64,000 bases of DNA from a bacterium (GCA_021323635.1 JAJPKQ010000041.1:62001-126000); one strand, 5' to 3'. Counted from the stretch's first letter, positions 41,717 through 51,185 are shown. Notes: generated by a model from the sequence alone, not told the origin. Numbers and translations are program-made.

Positions 41717-43399
41717 GTGCACGCTCCCACCGCAAGCAACGGCAATGCCACCGCGCCTGGCCACGACGCGCTGCAGGGGTCCGATCACCACGCCGACCCT
41801 GCCCGCACTGTGCTCAACCAGCCCCCGCCGCTGCTGCCCGCGAACCTCTTCGACCTTGACCTGCCCCTGCAGGAGGCGCTGATCCGCGAAGGCGGCGACT
41901 GGGGCGTCGAGCGCGTGCGCGCCGCCGGCGCATACGCCGGCTCGCTCGAGGCCGCTGAGCACTCGCGGCGCGCTGAGGCAAACGCACCCCAGCTGCGCGC
42001 CTATGACCGCTACGGCAACCGCATCGATCAGATCGAGCTCGATCCCTCCTGGCATGCGCTGCTCGGGGATGCGATCGAGCGCGAGCTGCACTCGCTGCCC
42101 TGGAGCAGCCAGCGGCCAGGCGCCCACCTCGTGCGCGCGGCAGCCTTCATGCAGCACTGCCAGATCAACGGCGGCGTGATGTGCCCGGTCTCGATGACCG
42201 CCGCCGCCGTTCCCGCCCTGCGGGAGGGCGCGCCCGAGCTTGCCGGCGCCTGGGAGGGGCGCCTGACCGCAAGCGACTACAGCGCCGTCGCGCTTGCGGG
42301 CATGGCAATGACCGAGCGCCAGGGCGGCTCGGACGTGCGCGCGAACATCACCCTCGCGCGCGCGGTCGGCTCAGGCGATTACGAGCTGATCGGGCACAAG
42401 TGGTTCTGCTCATACCCCCTCTGCGACTTCTTCCTGATGCTTGCCCAGGCGCCCGAGGGGCTCTCCTGCTTCCTCGTCGAGCGCGGCGAGGGCATGGAGC
42501 TGATGCGCCTCAAGGACAAGCTTGGGACGCGCTCGCTGCCCTCTGCCGAGATCGAGCTGCGCGGCGCGCGCGGTCGCCTGATCGGCGTCGCGGGCGAGGG
42601 CGTGAAGGCGATCATCACGATGGTCAACCACACCCGTCTTGACTGCGCGCTCTCCTCCGCTGCCGTGATGCGCCGCGGCCTCGTCGAGGCCGTGCACCAC
42701 GCCCGCCACCGCGCCGCCTTCGGGGCGCCGCTGATCGATGCCCCGGCGATGGCGAACGTGCTTGGCGACCTGGCGCTGGAGTCAGAGGCGGCTACGCTCT
42801 GCGCGCTGCGCCTGGCGGCAAGCTACGACCGCGACGAGGCCCCCCTGCGGCGCCTTGCCACCGCAGTTGTCAAGTACTGGCTCTGCAAGCGCGCCCCCGC
42901 GCACGTGGGCGAGGCGCTCGAGTGCCTGGGCGGCAACGGCTTCGTGGAGGAGTCGGGGATGCCGCTCTTCTACCGCGACGCGCCCGTCTCCTCGATCTGG
43001 GAGGGCTCGGGCAACGTCTGCGCGCTCGACGCGCTGCGCGCGATCGACCGCCAGCCGCAGTCGCTTGAGGCCTTCCTCGCCGAGTGCGAGCTTGCAAAGG
43101 GCGCCAGCCGGACGCTCGATCACTCCCTCCTACAGCTGCGCGCCGACTGCGAGGAGCTGCTTGGCGCGCTGCGCTCACAGCGCGCGGGCGCCCTCGCCGC
43201 CCAGTTCTCCGCCCGCGCGCTCGTGGAGCGCCTCGCGCTCACGCTGCAGGCGAGCCTGCTTGCGCGCCACTCCCCTGACTTCATCGCCGAGCCCTTCATC
43301 GCGACGCGCCTTGGCAAGCAGGGCGGGCACAGCTACGGCACGCTGCCCGGAAGCGCACCGGTCGAGTCGATCATCGATCGCGCGCTGCCCGCCGAATAG
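41717..43399 (+). CDS. AidB-like acyl-CoA dehydrogenase
   Basis: The 560-residue protein has the family motifs ALAGMAMTERQGGSDVRANI, HKWFCSYPLCDFFLML, VNHTRLDCALSSAAVMRRGL, HRAAFGAPLIDAPAM, CLGGNGFVEESGMPLFYRDA and SSIWEGSGNVCALDALRA. The long N-terminal extension and the order are those of AidB/ACAD11-like members. The base is probably the glutamate of the IWEGSGN segment. The substrate is an acyl-CoA, chain length unknown. GTG 41717 follows AAGGAGGC by 8 bases. Its C terminus lies just before a strong hairpin. Confidence 0.88.
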   Translation: MHAPTASNGNATAPGHDALQGSDHHADPARTVLNQPPPLLPANLFDLDLPLQEALIREGGDWGVERVRAAGAYAGSLEAAEHSRRAEANAPQLRAYDRYGNRIDQIELDPSWHALLGDAIERELHSLPWSSQRPGAHLVRAAAFMQHCQINGGVMCPVSMTAAAVPALREGAPELAGAWEGRLTASDYSAVALAGMAMTERQGGSDVRANITLARAVGSGDYELIGHKWFCSYPLCDFFLMLAQAPEGLSCFLVERGEGMELMRLKDKLGTRSLPSAEIELRGARGRLIGVAGEGVKAIITMVNHTRLDCALSSAAVMRRGLVEAVHHARHRAAFGAPLIDAPAMANVLGDLALESEAATLCALRLAASYDRDEAPLRRLATAVVKYWLCKRAPAHVGEALECLGGNGFVEESGMPLFYRDAPVSSIWEGSGNVCALDALRAIDRQPQSLEAFLAECELAKGASRTLDHSLLQLRADCEELLGALRSQRAGALAAQFSARALVERLALTLQASLLARHSPDFIAEPFIATRLGKQGGHSYGTLPGSAPVESIIDRALPAE

Positions 43400-43494
43400 C
43401 CTGCAGGTTTTTTTAGGTTCGCTTCAGAGAGGCGCTCATATACTTGTCCAAGCGACAGTCAAAGTCGCATCGCACACCCGCCTCCTCCCAGTGC

Positions 43495-43531
43495 ACACGT
43501 CCCGGCCCGCGCCATAGCGGGCCGGACGTGT
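43495..43531. terminator. Long GC-rich hairpin between convergent genes
   Basis: ACACGTCCCGGCCCGC (43495-43510) pairs with GCGGGCCGGACGTGT (43517-43531) with one bulged base. It separates the rightward acyl-CoA dehydrogenase gene from the leftward small gene at 43551 and can serve both. A T7 run lies earlier, at about 43408, but is not directly behind a hairpin. Confidence 0.65.
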
Positions 43532-43550
43532 AATGGAGCAGATCGGCCGC

Positions 43551-43955
43551 TCAGGCGGCATCGCCGGAGTCCCCGTCGGGGCGCTCCTCCTCACCCTCGC
43601 CCTCCTCGGGGGCTCGCAGCAGGTCCAGCTGCGGGCGCCCGGGCGCCTCGCGCTCGTCGGGGTCGCGATCGTCGGGGTCCGGGGCCACGCGCTCAAAGCG
43701 GATGTCGGAGGCGATCACCGCATCCGCCTCGGCAGCCTGCGCGTTGATGATTTCCCGCACCGCGCGGCGCAGCGCCCAGAGGTCGCTCGCGGGCCAGCGC
43801 AGCGACCCCTCCGGCGGCGGGGCAAGGCAGAGGGTGACGATCATCGTCGGCCCGCCTGCGCCGATCTGGCGCACGTGCAGCCGCACGTCCGCCACCACCG
43901 TCTCGCCCACCCGCGCCCCGATCAGCTGCTCGAAGGGCCGCTTGTCTTCCCTCAC
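43551..43955 (-). CDS. Hypothetical protein with acidic C-terminal tail
   Basis: The 134-residue protein starts VREDKRPFEQLIGARVGETV, forms a mixed alpha/beta domain (MIVTLCLAPPPEGSLRWPAS) and ends in a long Asp/Glu/Pro tail from about residue 90. No membrane segment or catalytic motif is seen. Its GTG overlaps the TGA of the CNNM protein gene (GTGA at 43952-43955), so it is co-translated with it and may be an accessory cytoplasmic partner. Function unknown. Confidence 0.6.
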   Translation of the reverse strand: MREDKRPFEQLIGARVGETVVADVRLHVRQIGAGGPTMIVTLCLAPPPEGSLRWPASDLWALRRAVREIINAQAAEADAVIASDIRFERVAPDPDDRDPDEREAPGRPQLDLLRAPEEGEGEEERPDGDSGDAA

Positions 43956-45346
43956 GGTGGGGAGCGTAGCGCGCGCTCGGCGCGCTGGGGCTCTGCGCCC
44001 GCGCTCTTGCCGGCTGCCCCACCGGCGCTCTGATGCTCGCCGGTCGCCGGCTGGCCGCTCGGCCGGCGCGTGCGCACGCGCACGATCTCGACGCGGTTCT
44101 CGCGCACCGACTCCACGCGCAGCGAGAGGCCGTCGGCGACGACGACGTCCCCGCGGCGGGGCAGCCGGCCGAGCTGCGCAAAGACGAAGCCGCCGATCGA
44201 GTTGTAGGCGTCGGAGTCCACCGGCAGGTGCAGGCCGTGGTCGGCGAGATCGGCAAGCGCGACGTGGCCGCGCACGAGGTAGTCGCCGTCGGGCAGCCTG
44301 CGCACGTCAGCCTCAGCCAAGTCGGTCTCATCAGAGATCTCCCCGACCACCTCCTCGATGATGTCCTCGACCGTGACGATCCCCAGCACGCGGCCGTACT
44401 CATCGACGACGACCGCCATCGCGGTGCGCGCCTTCTGCAGATCGGCAAGCAGGTCGTCGAGCGGCTTGGTCTCAGGGACGATCGGCGCGTCATGGACGAC
44501 GGACTCGATCGAGGCGTGCGGCCCCTCGCGCAGCAGCAGGTCGGCAAGCGCGCTGGCATGGACGATCCCGCGCACGCGGTCGCGGTCCTCCTCTTCGGTC
44601 ACCGGCATGCGCGTGTGGCCGGTCTGCACGCAGCGGCGCAGCGCCGCCTCGACATCCGCGGAGAGATCGACCGTGGCGACGGCGGGGATCGGCGTCATCA
44701 CCTGCCGGGCCTCCTGCTCGTGGAGGTGGAAGACGCCCGAGAGCATGCCCGCTTCGCCCTCCTCAAGCTTGCCGCCGGCGTAGGATTCGGCGATCAGGCG
44801 CTTGAGCTCCTCCGGGGATCCCGCCTCCGCGAATGCCGAGGGGGTGATGCCAAAGAGCTTCAGGATGCGCGTCGAGAGCACCGTCGTGATCACGACGAAG
44901 GGCGAGAAGAGCGCGCGCAGCGCCGCCAAGAGCGGCGCGATCCGCCACGCGAGCGCCTCAGCGCGATCGATCGCGTAGAGCTTCGGCACCATCTCGCCGA
45001 CGATCAGCTCGCTGAAGATCAGGATGCCGTAGGCGATGATCACCGCCAGCGCGATCGCCGCGCCGCTGGAGGCCGAGCCCAGGAGCGGCTTGAAGATGTG
45101 CTCGAGCGTGGGCTCGCCGAGCGCGCCGATCGCAACCGAGGCCATCGTCACGCCGATCTGGCAGACGGAGATGTACTCGTTGACGTTGTCCTGCTGGTGC
45201 AGCGCCAACGCCGCGCCGCGCACCCCCTCCGCGCGCATCGCCTCCAGGCGCGCACGGCGCGTGCGCACGAGCGCGTACTCCGCGATCACAAAGAACGCGT
45301 TGAGCGCGATCAGCGCAGCGGTCAGCGCCAGCTTGAGCGCGCTCAT
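43952..45346 (-). CDS. CNNM/CorC-family membrane protein with CBS domains
   Basis: The 464-residue protein has an N-terminal CNNM (DUF21) membrane domain (about 1-190, LTAALIALNAFFVIAEYALV, ISVCQIGVTMASVAIGALGE, LIVGEMVPKLYAIDRAEAL). Two CBS domains follow (VMTPIPAVATVDLSADVEAA and AMAVVVDEYGRVLGIVTVED), then a CorC-HlyC domain ending RVESVRENRVEIVRV. Such proteins are Mg2+/Co2+ efflux-linked exporters. ATG 45346 gives MSALKLALTAALIALNA; the codon 30 bases upstream adds polar residues. It is followed without gap by the acidic small protein. Confidence 0.88.
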   Translation of the reverse strand: MSALKLALTAALIALNAFFVIAEYALVRTRRARLEAMRAEGVRGAALALHQQDNVNEYISVCQIGVTMASVAIGALGEPTLEHIFKPLLGSASSGAAIALAVIIAYGILIFSELIVGEMVPKLYAIDRAEALAWRIAPLLAALRALFSPFVVITTVLSTRILKLFGITPSAFAEAGSPEELKRLIAESYAGGKLEEGEAGMLSGVFHLHEQEARQVMTPIPAVATVDLSADVEAALRRCVQTGHTRMPVTEEEDRDRVRGIVHASALADLLLREGPHASIESVVHDAPIVPETKPLDDLLADLQKARTAMAVVVDEYGRVLGIVTVEDIIEEVVGEISDETDLAEADVRRLPDGDYLVRGHVALADLADHGLHLPVDSDAYNSIGGFVFAQLGRLPRRGDVVVADGLSLRVESVRENRVEIVRVRTRRPSGQPATGEHQSAGGAAGKSAGAEPQRAERALRSPP

Positions 45347-45474
45347 CGCAGGATCGCGCCCTCCCCGGTGGCCCACCTCGCCTGCAGGGCCTTCGCCCCG
45401 GCCGGCTTACATCGTTCAGATTCGTCTTCGTTCATCTGTTGCCGACGACTCAAACGGTAGCACGCCGCCCGGCC

Positions 45475-45759
45475 TCAAGATGGCGCAAGCGCGTCGATCC
45501 TCCCTGCAAGCTCGAGGTCGCGCTGCGTGACGCCGCCTGCGGAGTGCGTGGAGAGCGTGAGCCGCACGCGGTTGTAGGAGTGCAGGAGGATGTCCGGGTG
45601 ATGGTTGAGCGTCTCGGCCGCCTCGCCGACCACATTGACGAAGGCAAGCGCGCTTGCAAAGTCGGCGAAGGAAAGCTCGCGCACGATCGCGCCGCCCTGG
45701 CGCTCCCAGCCGCTGCCTGAGAGGCGATCTGCGATCTCGCGGTCGGAGAGTAGATCCAC
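45475..45759 (-). CDS. phhB: Pterin-4a-carbinolamine dehydratase
   Basis: The 94-residue protein has the signature SFADFASALAFVNVVGEAAE, then ETLNHHPDILLHSYNRVRLT and LSTHSAGGVTQRDLELAGRI. The three histidines of the dehydratase site (HH in NHHPD, and TH) are all present. The enzyme recycles 4a-hydroxy-tetrahydropterin. It could also act in molybdopterin or carotenoid-linked chemistry; no pterin-dependent hydroxylase is near. The longer frame starting at 45860 is a shadow. Confidence 0.92.
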   Translation of the reverse strand: MDLLSDREIADRLSGSGWERQGGAIVRELSFADFASALAFVNVVGEAAETLNHHPDILLHSYNRVRLTLSTHSAGGVTQRDLELAGRIDALAPS

Positions 45760-45840
45760 TGGGCGCAGCCTAGCGCGAGGCTTCCCAGCTGCCGCCCCTG
45801 CATGCGCGGAAGCGCCAGCAGCCTGCAGCGCCTGGGGCGC

Positions 45841-46680
45841 TCAAACGATCCCCGGCGCACTGGAGCGCGCGACGATGATCGCGCCGATCACGCTCGCGAG
45901 AGCGATCGCCAGGCAGCCGACATATCCGAGCGCGACCATCCGCCGCGCGCCTGCCGCCCGCAGGGCGTATGCCGCAAGCGCGCCGCCGATCAGCCCGCCG
46001 ATGTGGGCGCCGTAGGAGATGTGCGGCAAAAGGAAGGAGTAGCCGAGGTTGATCACGATCATCCAGCCGATCCCGCTCTGCATGATCGGGATGCGCCGCG
46101 CGTGCAGCTCGACCGCCGCTGCGCCGAGCAGGCCGAAGATCGCCCCTGAGGCGCCGAGGCTCGGATCCGGCGTTGCAAGGAGCGCGCCGAAGGATCCTGC
46201 CAAGAGCGCGGTGAGGTAGATCGCAAGCAGGCGCGCGGATCCGATCGCCGGCTCGATCATCCGCCCCACCCAGTAGAGGATCAGCATGTTGAAGCCGATG
46301 TGCATGAGGTTCTCGTGCAGGAAGGCGGAGGTCACCAGCCGCCAGTACTGATGGCCGAGCGCCACCGGTTCGCGCGCGAGGATCCCTTCGTCGATCACCG
46401 TCCCGTGGATCGCTGAGCTGCTGAGCGTGAACTGCCCCTGCTCGGCCAGGAAGGCGATCAGGTTGATCGCGATCAGCGCGTAGGTCGCGCGCGGGTACTG
46501 CGCCATGGTGCGGATCGTGCGCACCGCAGTGCGCCGGCCGGCGCACTCCGGGCAGCGCATCCCGACCTGCGTCGGGGTCATGCAGTCGGGGCAGATCGGC
46601 CGCCCGCACGCAGAGCAGGAGACCCCCGTCTCGCGGTCGGGGTGGCGGTAGCAGGTGCTCGTCTCAAGCGAGGTTGTCAT
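45841..46680 (-). CDS. Rhomboid-family intramembrane serine protease with zinc-finger-like N terminus
   Basis: The 279-residue protein starts with a cysteine/histidine cluster (CYRHPDRETGVSCSACGRPI then CPDCMTPTQVGMRCPEC) in the style of a B-box or zinc ribbon. Six hydrophobic helices follow. The rhomboid residues are SAFLHENLMHIGFNMLILYW, the nucleophile in LGASGAIFGLLGA, and the histidine in SYGAHIGGLIGG. It should cut transmembrane segments of substrate proteins. The zinc cluster plus rhomboid combination is common in Actinobacteria. It is divergent or separate from pstS by a terminator hairpin. Confidence 0.9.
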   Translation of the reverse strand: MTTSLETSTCYRHPDRETGVSCSACGRPICPDCMTPTQVGMRCPECAGRRTAVRTIRTMAQYPRATYALIAINLIAFLAEQGQFTLSSSAIHGTVIDEGILAREPVALGHQYWRLVTSAFLHENLMHIGFNMLILYWVGRMIEPAIGSARLLAIYLTALLAGSFGALLATPDPSLGASGAIFGLLGAAAVELHARRIPIMQSGIGWMIVINLGYSFLLPHISYGAHIGGLIGGALAAYALRAAGARRMVALGYVGCLAIALASVIGAIIVARSSAPGIV

Positions 46681-46777
46681 CCTCAGCGGACGCTAGCAGG
46701 CGCTATCGGCGATGCGAGGCGGTCGACCACCGCGCTCGCGCGGCGACCGCTGAAGGGGGCCATCGCCGCGGCGAGGC

Positions 46778-46807
46778 CCCGGCCGGCGCCAAGGCGCGCC
46801 GGCCGGG
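46778..46807. terminator. Hairpin terminator after pstS
   Basis: CCCGGCCGGCGC (46778-46789) and GCGCCGGCCGGG (46796-46807) are perfect 12-base arms with a 6-base loop, 30 bases past the pstS stop. It probably ends the pstS transcript before the rhomboid gene. Confidence 0.65.
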
Positions 46808-46836
46808 ACTCTGCAGCGGGGCGGCCCCGCGCTCGG

Positions 46837-47868
46837 CTAGGAGCCGATGCGCCGCAGCGTGCGTTCGATAGCCGCGCGCACGACCTTCGGTATTGGCGCA
46901 AAGTCAAGCGCTGCGCCGTAGCGCTGCCCGGTCGTCACCGCGTAGGTGACCCACCTGCCGATCAGCGCCTTCTGGGGCGCGTTTTCGGGCACCAGGCAGT
47001 AGGTGAATGTTGAGAGCGGGTAGGCGATCCGGTACTTGGCCGGCGGGTTGACGATGTGCATTTCGTTGTTTGCCGGCACACGCTTGATCGAGAGCGCCGC
47101 GTCCTCGATGTTGCGGAGGTTCGGGTAGATGAAGCGGTGCGCAGCGTTCTCGAGCGCCGCCGCCCCCAGGTGGTGGGCGATGATGTAGGAGGCGGAGATG
47201 TAGCCGATCGCGCCGTTCGTGGAGACCACGACCGCGGTCACGCCCGCATTCCCCTTCCCGCCCGTGCCGACCGGGAAGCTGACCGACGTCGCGTTGCCGA
47301 CGCGGCTCTTCCATTCGGGGCTGATGCGTGAGAGGTAGTCGGTGAAGGCGTAGGTGTCGCCGGAGCCGTCGGAGCGGTAGACGACCGAGATCGGCAGGTT
47401 CGGCAGGTGCTCGCCCTTGTTGAGGCGCGCGATAGCCGGGTCATCCCAGTTGGTGATCTTGCCGAGGTAGATGTCCGCCAGCACCGGGCCGGAGAGGCGC
47501 AGGCGCGAGATCCCTTCGATGTGGTAGGCGATCCCGGTCGCGGTCAGCGCCCAGGGCACCTGGATGCAGCCGTGGCAGCCCGCGGACTGCGCCGGGGTGA
47601 GCGGCGCATCCGATGCCCCGAAGTCCACCGCACGCGCCGAGATCTGTTCGATCCCCGCGCCCGATCCGACCGCGCCGTACTTGACCTTGACGCCGTCTTC
47701 GCGTTCGAAGCCCGGTGCCCAATAGCCTTCAAGCAGCGGCGCGATCAGCGTCGATCCCGCGCCGCTCAGTTCAGCGGCGCTCGCGCTCGCGCTGCCGGTC
47801 AGCGGCACGAGCGTGCTGCCGAGGACAAACGCCGCGCAGAGCGTCATTGCGTGTCTTATCTGTCGCAA
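46837..47868 (-). CDS. pstS: Phosphate ABC transporter substrate-binding protein PstS
   Basis: The 343-residue protein has a signal peptide (CAAFVLGSTLVPLTGSASAS) and the PstS phosphate loops AELSGAGSTLIAPLLEGYWA, VDFGASDAPLTPAQ and VVYRSDGSGDTYAFTDYLSR. The last carries the Ser-Gly-Asp phosphate contacts. There is no lipobox cysteine, so it is secreted rather than lipidated. TTG 47868 follows AGGAGG by 4 bases and gives a proper signal peptide; longer frames add polar residues. Hand counting gives 10 GAA and 3 GAG glutamate codons, against 0 and 15 in pstB. It is transcribed away from pstCAB, an unusual split. Confidence 0.95.
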   Translation of the reverse strand: MRQIRHAMTLCAAFVLGSTLVPLTGSASASAAELSGAGSTLIAPLLEGYWAPGFEREDGVKVKYGAVGSGAGIEQISARAVDFGASDAPLTPAQSAGCHGCIQVPWALTATGIAYHIEGISRLRLSGPVLADIYLGKITNWDDPAIARLNKGEHLPNLPISVVYRSDGSGDTYAFTDYLSRISPEWKSRVGNATSVSFPVGTGGKGNAGVTAVVVSTNGAIGYISASYIIAHHLGAAALENAAHRFIYPNLRNIEDAALSIKRVPANNEMHIVNPPAKYRIAYPLSTFTYCLVPENAPQKALIGRWVTYAVTTGQRYGAALDFAPIPKVVRAAIERTLRRIGS

Positions 47869-47951
47869 GGAGCCTCCTGAGAGTTTCTGTTGAGGGTTTT
47901 TCATGTCGCGGCGAAGCATTCCGGCCAGCAGCCGCCAGTCGGTGTCCAAGA

Positions 47952-47979
47952 GGTGAAACACATGTGTTCAATCGGTGAA
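47952..47979. promoter_or_regulatory. Possible PHO-box repeats between pstS and pstC
   Basis: GGTGAA occurs at 47952-47957 and again at 47974-47979, 22 bases apart (two 11-mer steps, as in actinobacterial PhoP boxes with TTCACC units). Between them lies a 12-bp palindrome, AACACATGTGTT (47957-47968). The site is 84 bases before the pstS start on one side and 43 bases before pstC on the other, so it could control both. PhoP binding is inference. Confidence 0.45.
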
Positions 47980-48021
47980 GGCGCTACAGCCGCGAGCGCC
48001 GCGCTGCTTTAGTGGCCGGCG

Positions 48022-48969
48022 ATGAAACTGAGAGCAGGGGCGGCCGAGAGCTCAGGAGCGGGCGATCTGCTGCTGCGGCTGGCGTGCGCCGGCGCAGCCG
48101 CGCTCGCCCTGTTGCTGCTGGTTGCGATCGCCTACCGCCTGTTGGAGGGAGCGACGCCGGCGATCGATCGCTTCGGGCTCTCCTTTCTGACGAGCGAGGT
48201 GTGGGAGCCGAACTTCGAACGCCTGGGGGCGGCGACCTTCCTCTACGGCACCGCCGTCACCTCGACGCTGGCGATGGCGATCGCGCTGCCGCTGGGTGTG
48301 GCGATCGGCCTCTTTCTGGCAACCGCCGCCGGCCCGCGCCTGCGCGCGCTGCTGAGCCCGCCGATCGAGATGCTTGCGGCGATTCCCAGCGTGATCCTCG
48401 GCTTCTGGGGCATCCTCGTGCTCGGTCCCTTCCTGCGCGCAAAGGTCGAGCCCGCCCTCCACGACGCGCTCGGCTTCCTGCCGATCTTCGGTGCGCCGGC
48501 AAGCACCGGCGCAAGCCTTTTCACAGCGGGCCTGCTGCTTGCGATCATGGTCGTCCCGATCATCGCCGCACTCGGACGCGACCTCTTCCTGGCTGTGCCC
48601 CAGGAGCTGGTCGAGGGCGCCTATGCCCTCGGCGCGACGCGCTGGGAGGTGGTGCGCGGCGTCATCCTTCCGGCCTGCTCCTCCGGGCTCATCGCCGCCT
48701 CCTTCCTCGGCCTCGGTCGCGCGCTCGGCGAGGCGATCGCAACCTTTCAGGTGATCGGCGCGGGCAACTTCATCCACGCCTCGCTCTTTGCGACGGGAGA
48801 CACGCTCGCCAGCCGCATCGCGGGGCAGGTGCAGGGGGCGCCCTTCCGCCTCCAGCACGCCGCGCTCTTCTACCTGGGAGCGATCCTGCTTGCGATCGGG
48901 CTGCTGGCAAACCTCGCCTCACGTCTGATCTCAGGCCGCATGGCGCTGCGCAGCGCGCCGGTCCGATGA
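48022..48969 (+). CDS. pstC: Phosphate ABC transporter permease PstC
   Basis: The 315-residue membrane protein has six main helices and the ABC-permease EAA loop in QELVEGAYALGATRWEVVRG. The N-terminal motif GLSFLTSEVWEPNFERLGAA is typical of PstC. The helix HALGFLPIFGAPAS-like segment and GLGRALGEAIATFQVIG match the family. It forms the membrane channel with PstA. The TGA at 48967-48969 overlaps the ATG of pstA (ATGA). Glutamate codons are nearly all GAG. Confidence 0.94.
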   Translation: MKLRAGAAESSGAGDLLLRLACAGAAALALLLLVAIAYRLLEGATPAIDRFGLSFLTSEVWEPNFERLGAATFLYGTAVTSTLAMAIALPLGVAIGLFLATAAGPRLRALLSPPIEMLAAIPSVILGFWGILVLGPFLRAKVEPALHDALGFLPIFGAPASTGASLFTAGLLLAIMVVPIIAALGRDLFLAVPQELVEGAYALGATRWEVVRGVILPACSSGLIAASFLGLGRALGEAIATFQVIGAGNFIHASLFATGDTLASRIAGQVQGAPFRLQHAALFYLGAILLAIGLLANLASRLISGRMALRSAPVR

Positions 48970-49928
48970 GCGCGATCAGCGCCCAGGAGCCGCCCGCGCT
49001 GGCGGCGATCAGGGCGCTGCACGCCCTTGAGGAGCGCGAGCGCCAGCGCGCGCAGCCGCTCTCCCCCTCGCCCGGCGCGCGGGGCAGGCGGCTGCTCTCG
49101 CGCCTGGCGCTGGGCGTGCAAGGCGCCGGCGCCCTGATCGCGCTCTCGGTGCTCGCGCTCTTTGTGGCATCGGTCACCGTGCATGGCGCAGGCGTGCTGA
49201 GCCTCTCCTTTCTGACGCAGGCGCCGCCGAGCTCAGCAGAAGCTGCTGGCGGCGGGATCGCCCCGGAGATCGTCGGCTCGGCGATCCTGATCGCGATCGC
49301 AACCGCGATCGCGCTGCCGCTCGGGGTGCTGATCGCGATCTGGTCAAGCGAGCTTGCGGGGCGCGGGCGCCTCGCCTTCGCCGTCGCGCTGGCGCTCGAC
49401 CTGCTCAACGGGATGCCGACGATCGTGATCGGGCTGTTTGTGTTTGGGATCCTTGTCGCCGGCCAGGGGCAGAGCGGCGCCGCAGGGGCGATCGCGCTTG
49501 CGATCATCATGCTGCCGCTGATCGCTCGCGCCACACAGGAGGTGCTCGGCCTCTTCCCGGGCTCGCTGCGCGAAGCAGCCGAGGCGCTTGGGGTAGCGCG
49601 CTGGCGGATCGTCCGTGGCGTGATCCTGCCCGCGACGCTGCCCGCGATCCTGACCGCAACGGTGCTCTCGGCCGCGCGCGCCGCCGGGGAGACCGCGCCG
49701 CTGATCCTGCTCAGCTCGGTCTTCTCCAGCGCCATCACGCTCTCGCCCTTCGGCGGCGCGATGCCGAACATCCCCGTCTACATCTTCAGCGCCTCAGAGG
49801 GCGCAAGCGCATATGGCTTCGAACGCGCCTGGGGCGCGGCGCTGCTGCTGCTCTTGCTGATCTTGACCGCAAGCCTGCTCGCGCGCATCGCCTTGGCGCG
49901 CAGCACCACCAGGATGGCCCGCCGATGA
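48966..49928 (+). CDS. pstA: Phosphate ABC transporter permease PstA
   Basis: The 320-residue protein has six helices, the conserved segment [20 protein letters not shown] and the EAA loop [20 protein letters not shown], followed by [21 protein letters not shown] 45-residue hydrophilic N terminus precedes the first helix. It pairs with PstC. ATG 48966 overlaps the pstC stop; the TGA overlaps the pstB ATG (49925), so translation is coupled through the whole operon. The long upstream frame overlaps pstC and is rejected. Confidence 0.94.
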   Translation: MSAISAQEPPALAAIRALHALEERERQRAQPLSPSPGARGRRLLSRLALGVQGAGALIALSVLALFVASVTVHGAGVLSLSFLTQAPPSSAEAAGGGIAPEIVGSAILIAIATAIALPLGVLIAIWSSELAGRGRLAFAVALALDLLNGMPTIVIGLFVFGILVAGQGQSGAAGAIALAIIMLPLIARATQEVLGLFPGSLREAAEALGVARWRIVRGVILPATLPAILTATVLSAARAAGETAPLILLSSVFSSAITLSPFGGAMPNIPVYIFSASEGASAYGFERAWGAALLLLLLILTASLLARIALARSTTRMARR

Positions 49929-50821
49929 GCGCATCCGCACGCGTGCGCATCGAGACCTCGGGCAACGGCACGGCGCCGGTCAACGGCGACGGCGCGTGGC
50001 GCCTGCAGGCGCCTTCGCGCGACGCCGAGGCTACCCGCCGGCGATCGGCGGAGGCGGTCTTCGATGTGCGCTCGCTCTCGGTCTCCTACAACGGCAAGCC
50101 TGCGCTCGAGGATGTGACGATGCGCATCGAGCCGGCGCTGATCACCGCGCTGATCGGCCCCTCCGGCTGCGGCAAGTCGACGTTTTTGCGCACGCTCAAC
50201 CGCATGAACGACCGCGTCGCGGGCTTCGCGCACAGTGGCTCCGTGCGCTACCGCGGGCGCGACATCTACGACCCCGCGGTGGACGCGGTCGAGGTTCGCC
50301 GCCGCATCGGCATGGTCTTCCAGCGCCCGAACCCCTTTCCTAAGTCGATCTACGAGAACATCGCCTGGGCGCCGCGCAACCTTCGGCTCAAGGGAGCGAT
50401 GGATGAGCGCGTCGAGCTCGCGCTGCGCGCGGCAGCGCTGTGGGATGAGGTCAAGGACCGCCTGCGCACAAGCGCGCTCGCCCTCTCCGGCGGCCAGCAG
50501 CAGCGCCTCTGCATCGCGCGCGCGCTTGCGATCGACCCCGACGTGCTGCTGCTCGACGAGCCCGCCTCCGCGCTTGACCCGATCGCGACGGCGGCGATCG
50601 AGGAGCTGATAGTGACGCTCAAGCGCCGCTATGCGATCGTGATAGTCACGCACAACATGCAACAGGCCGGGCGCATCGCCGATCGCACAGCGTTCTTCGG
50701 CCTTGACCGACGCGACGGGCGCCCGGTCGGGACGCTGATCGAGCACGACGAGACCGCCGTGATCTTCACCCGTCCGCGCGACCGCCGCACCAACGACTAC
50801 GTGACCGGACGGATGGGGTGA
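49925..50821 (+). CDS. pstB: Phosphate ABC transporter ATPase PstB
   Basis: The 298-residue ATPase has Walker [10 protein letters not shown], the Q loop in [18 protein letters not shown], the signature [15 protein letters not shown] and Walker [15 protein letters not shown]. The switch histidine is in [22 protein letters not shown] is diagnostic of PstB rather than other ABC ATPases. It powers phosphate import. It has a 40-residue N-terminal extension. All 15 glutamates are GAG by hand count. No phoU gene follows in the window. Confidence 0.95.
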   Translation: MSASARVRIETSGNGTAPVNGDGAWRLQAPSRDAEATRRRSAEAVFDVRSLSVSYNGKPALEDVTMRIEPALITALIGPSGCGKSTFLRTLNRMNDRVAGFAHSGSVRYRGRDIYDPAVDAVEVRRRIGMVFQRPNPFPKSIYENIAWAPRNLRLKGAMDERVELALRAAALWDEVKDRLRTSALALSGGQQQRLCIARALAIDPDVLLLDEPASALDPIATAAIEELIVTLKRRYAIVIVTHNMQQAGRIADRTAFFGLDRRDGRPVGTLIEHDETAVIFTRPRDRRTNDYVTGRMG

Positions 50822-50858
50822 GCGCGCCGGTGAGCGCAGAGCGTCTGCGCACGGGCGC

Positions 50859-51185
50859 CTAGACGCGCGCGATCGCCTCGGCGCCCACGCGCTGCAGGAG
50901 CTCGCTGCCGCACTGCCAGCAGTAGGCAGCGCCGCCGCTGTGGGGGGCGCCACAGCCCGCGCAGCTGCCCACCGCACCGGTCCGCTCGGCGCGGAGCATC
51001 CGCTCGACCTCCTGCAGCTCAGCGTCAAGCACCTGCACCGAGGCGGCGCGCGCGACAAGGAGATCGGGCCGCATCGCGTTGCGGATCGCCATCTCATAGG
51101 CAAGGCCGCCAAGGTCAAGCTGCGCCTCGATGAGCGCCCTGAGCAGCTCCTCGCGACGCAGCGCCAGATCAGGCCCCTGCTGCAC
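50859..51185 (-). CDS. Small zinc-ribbon protein
   Basis: The 108-residue protein begins with a helical stretch (LALRREELLRALIEAQLDLG, then GLAYEMAIRNAMRPDLLVAR) and ends with a zinc ribbon, SCAGCGAPHSGGAAYCWQCG (four cysteines). No enzymatic motif is present. It starts 2 bases after the end of the larger zinc-ribbon protein gene upstream, so the two are co-transcribed and may act in the same complex. Function unknown. Confidence 0.7.
   Translation of the reverse strand: MQQGPDLALRREELLRALIEAQLDLGGLAYEMAIRNAMRPDLLVARAASVQVLDAELQEVERMLRAERTGAVGSCAGCGAPHSGGAAYCWQCGSELLQRVGAEAIARV

Noticed and set aside
43400..43420. CCTGCAGG followed by seven T as an intrinsic terminator
   Set aside because: The 8-base palindrome cannot form a loop. 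The hairpin at 43495-43531 is a better candidate.
45450..45860. 136-codon frame over the pterin dehydratase gene
   Set aside because: The alternative frame at 45475-45759 has every conserved dehydratase motif; the long frame has none.
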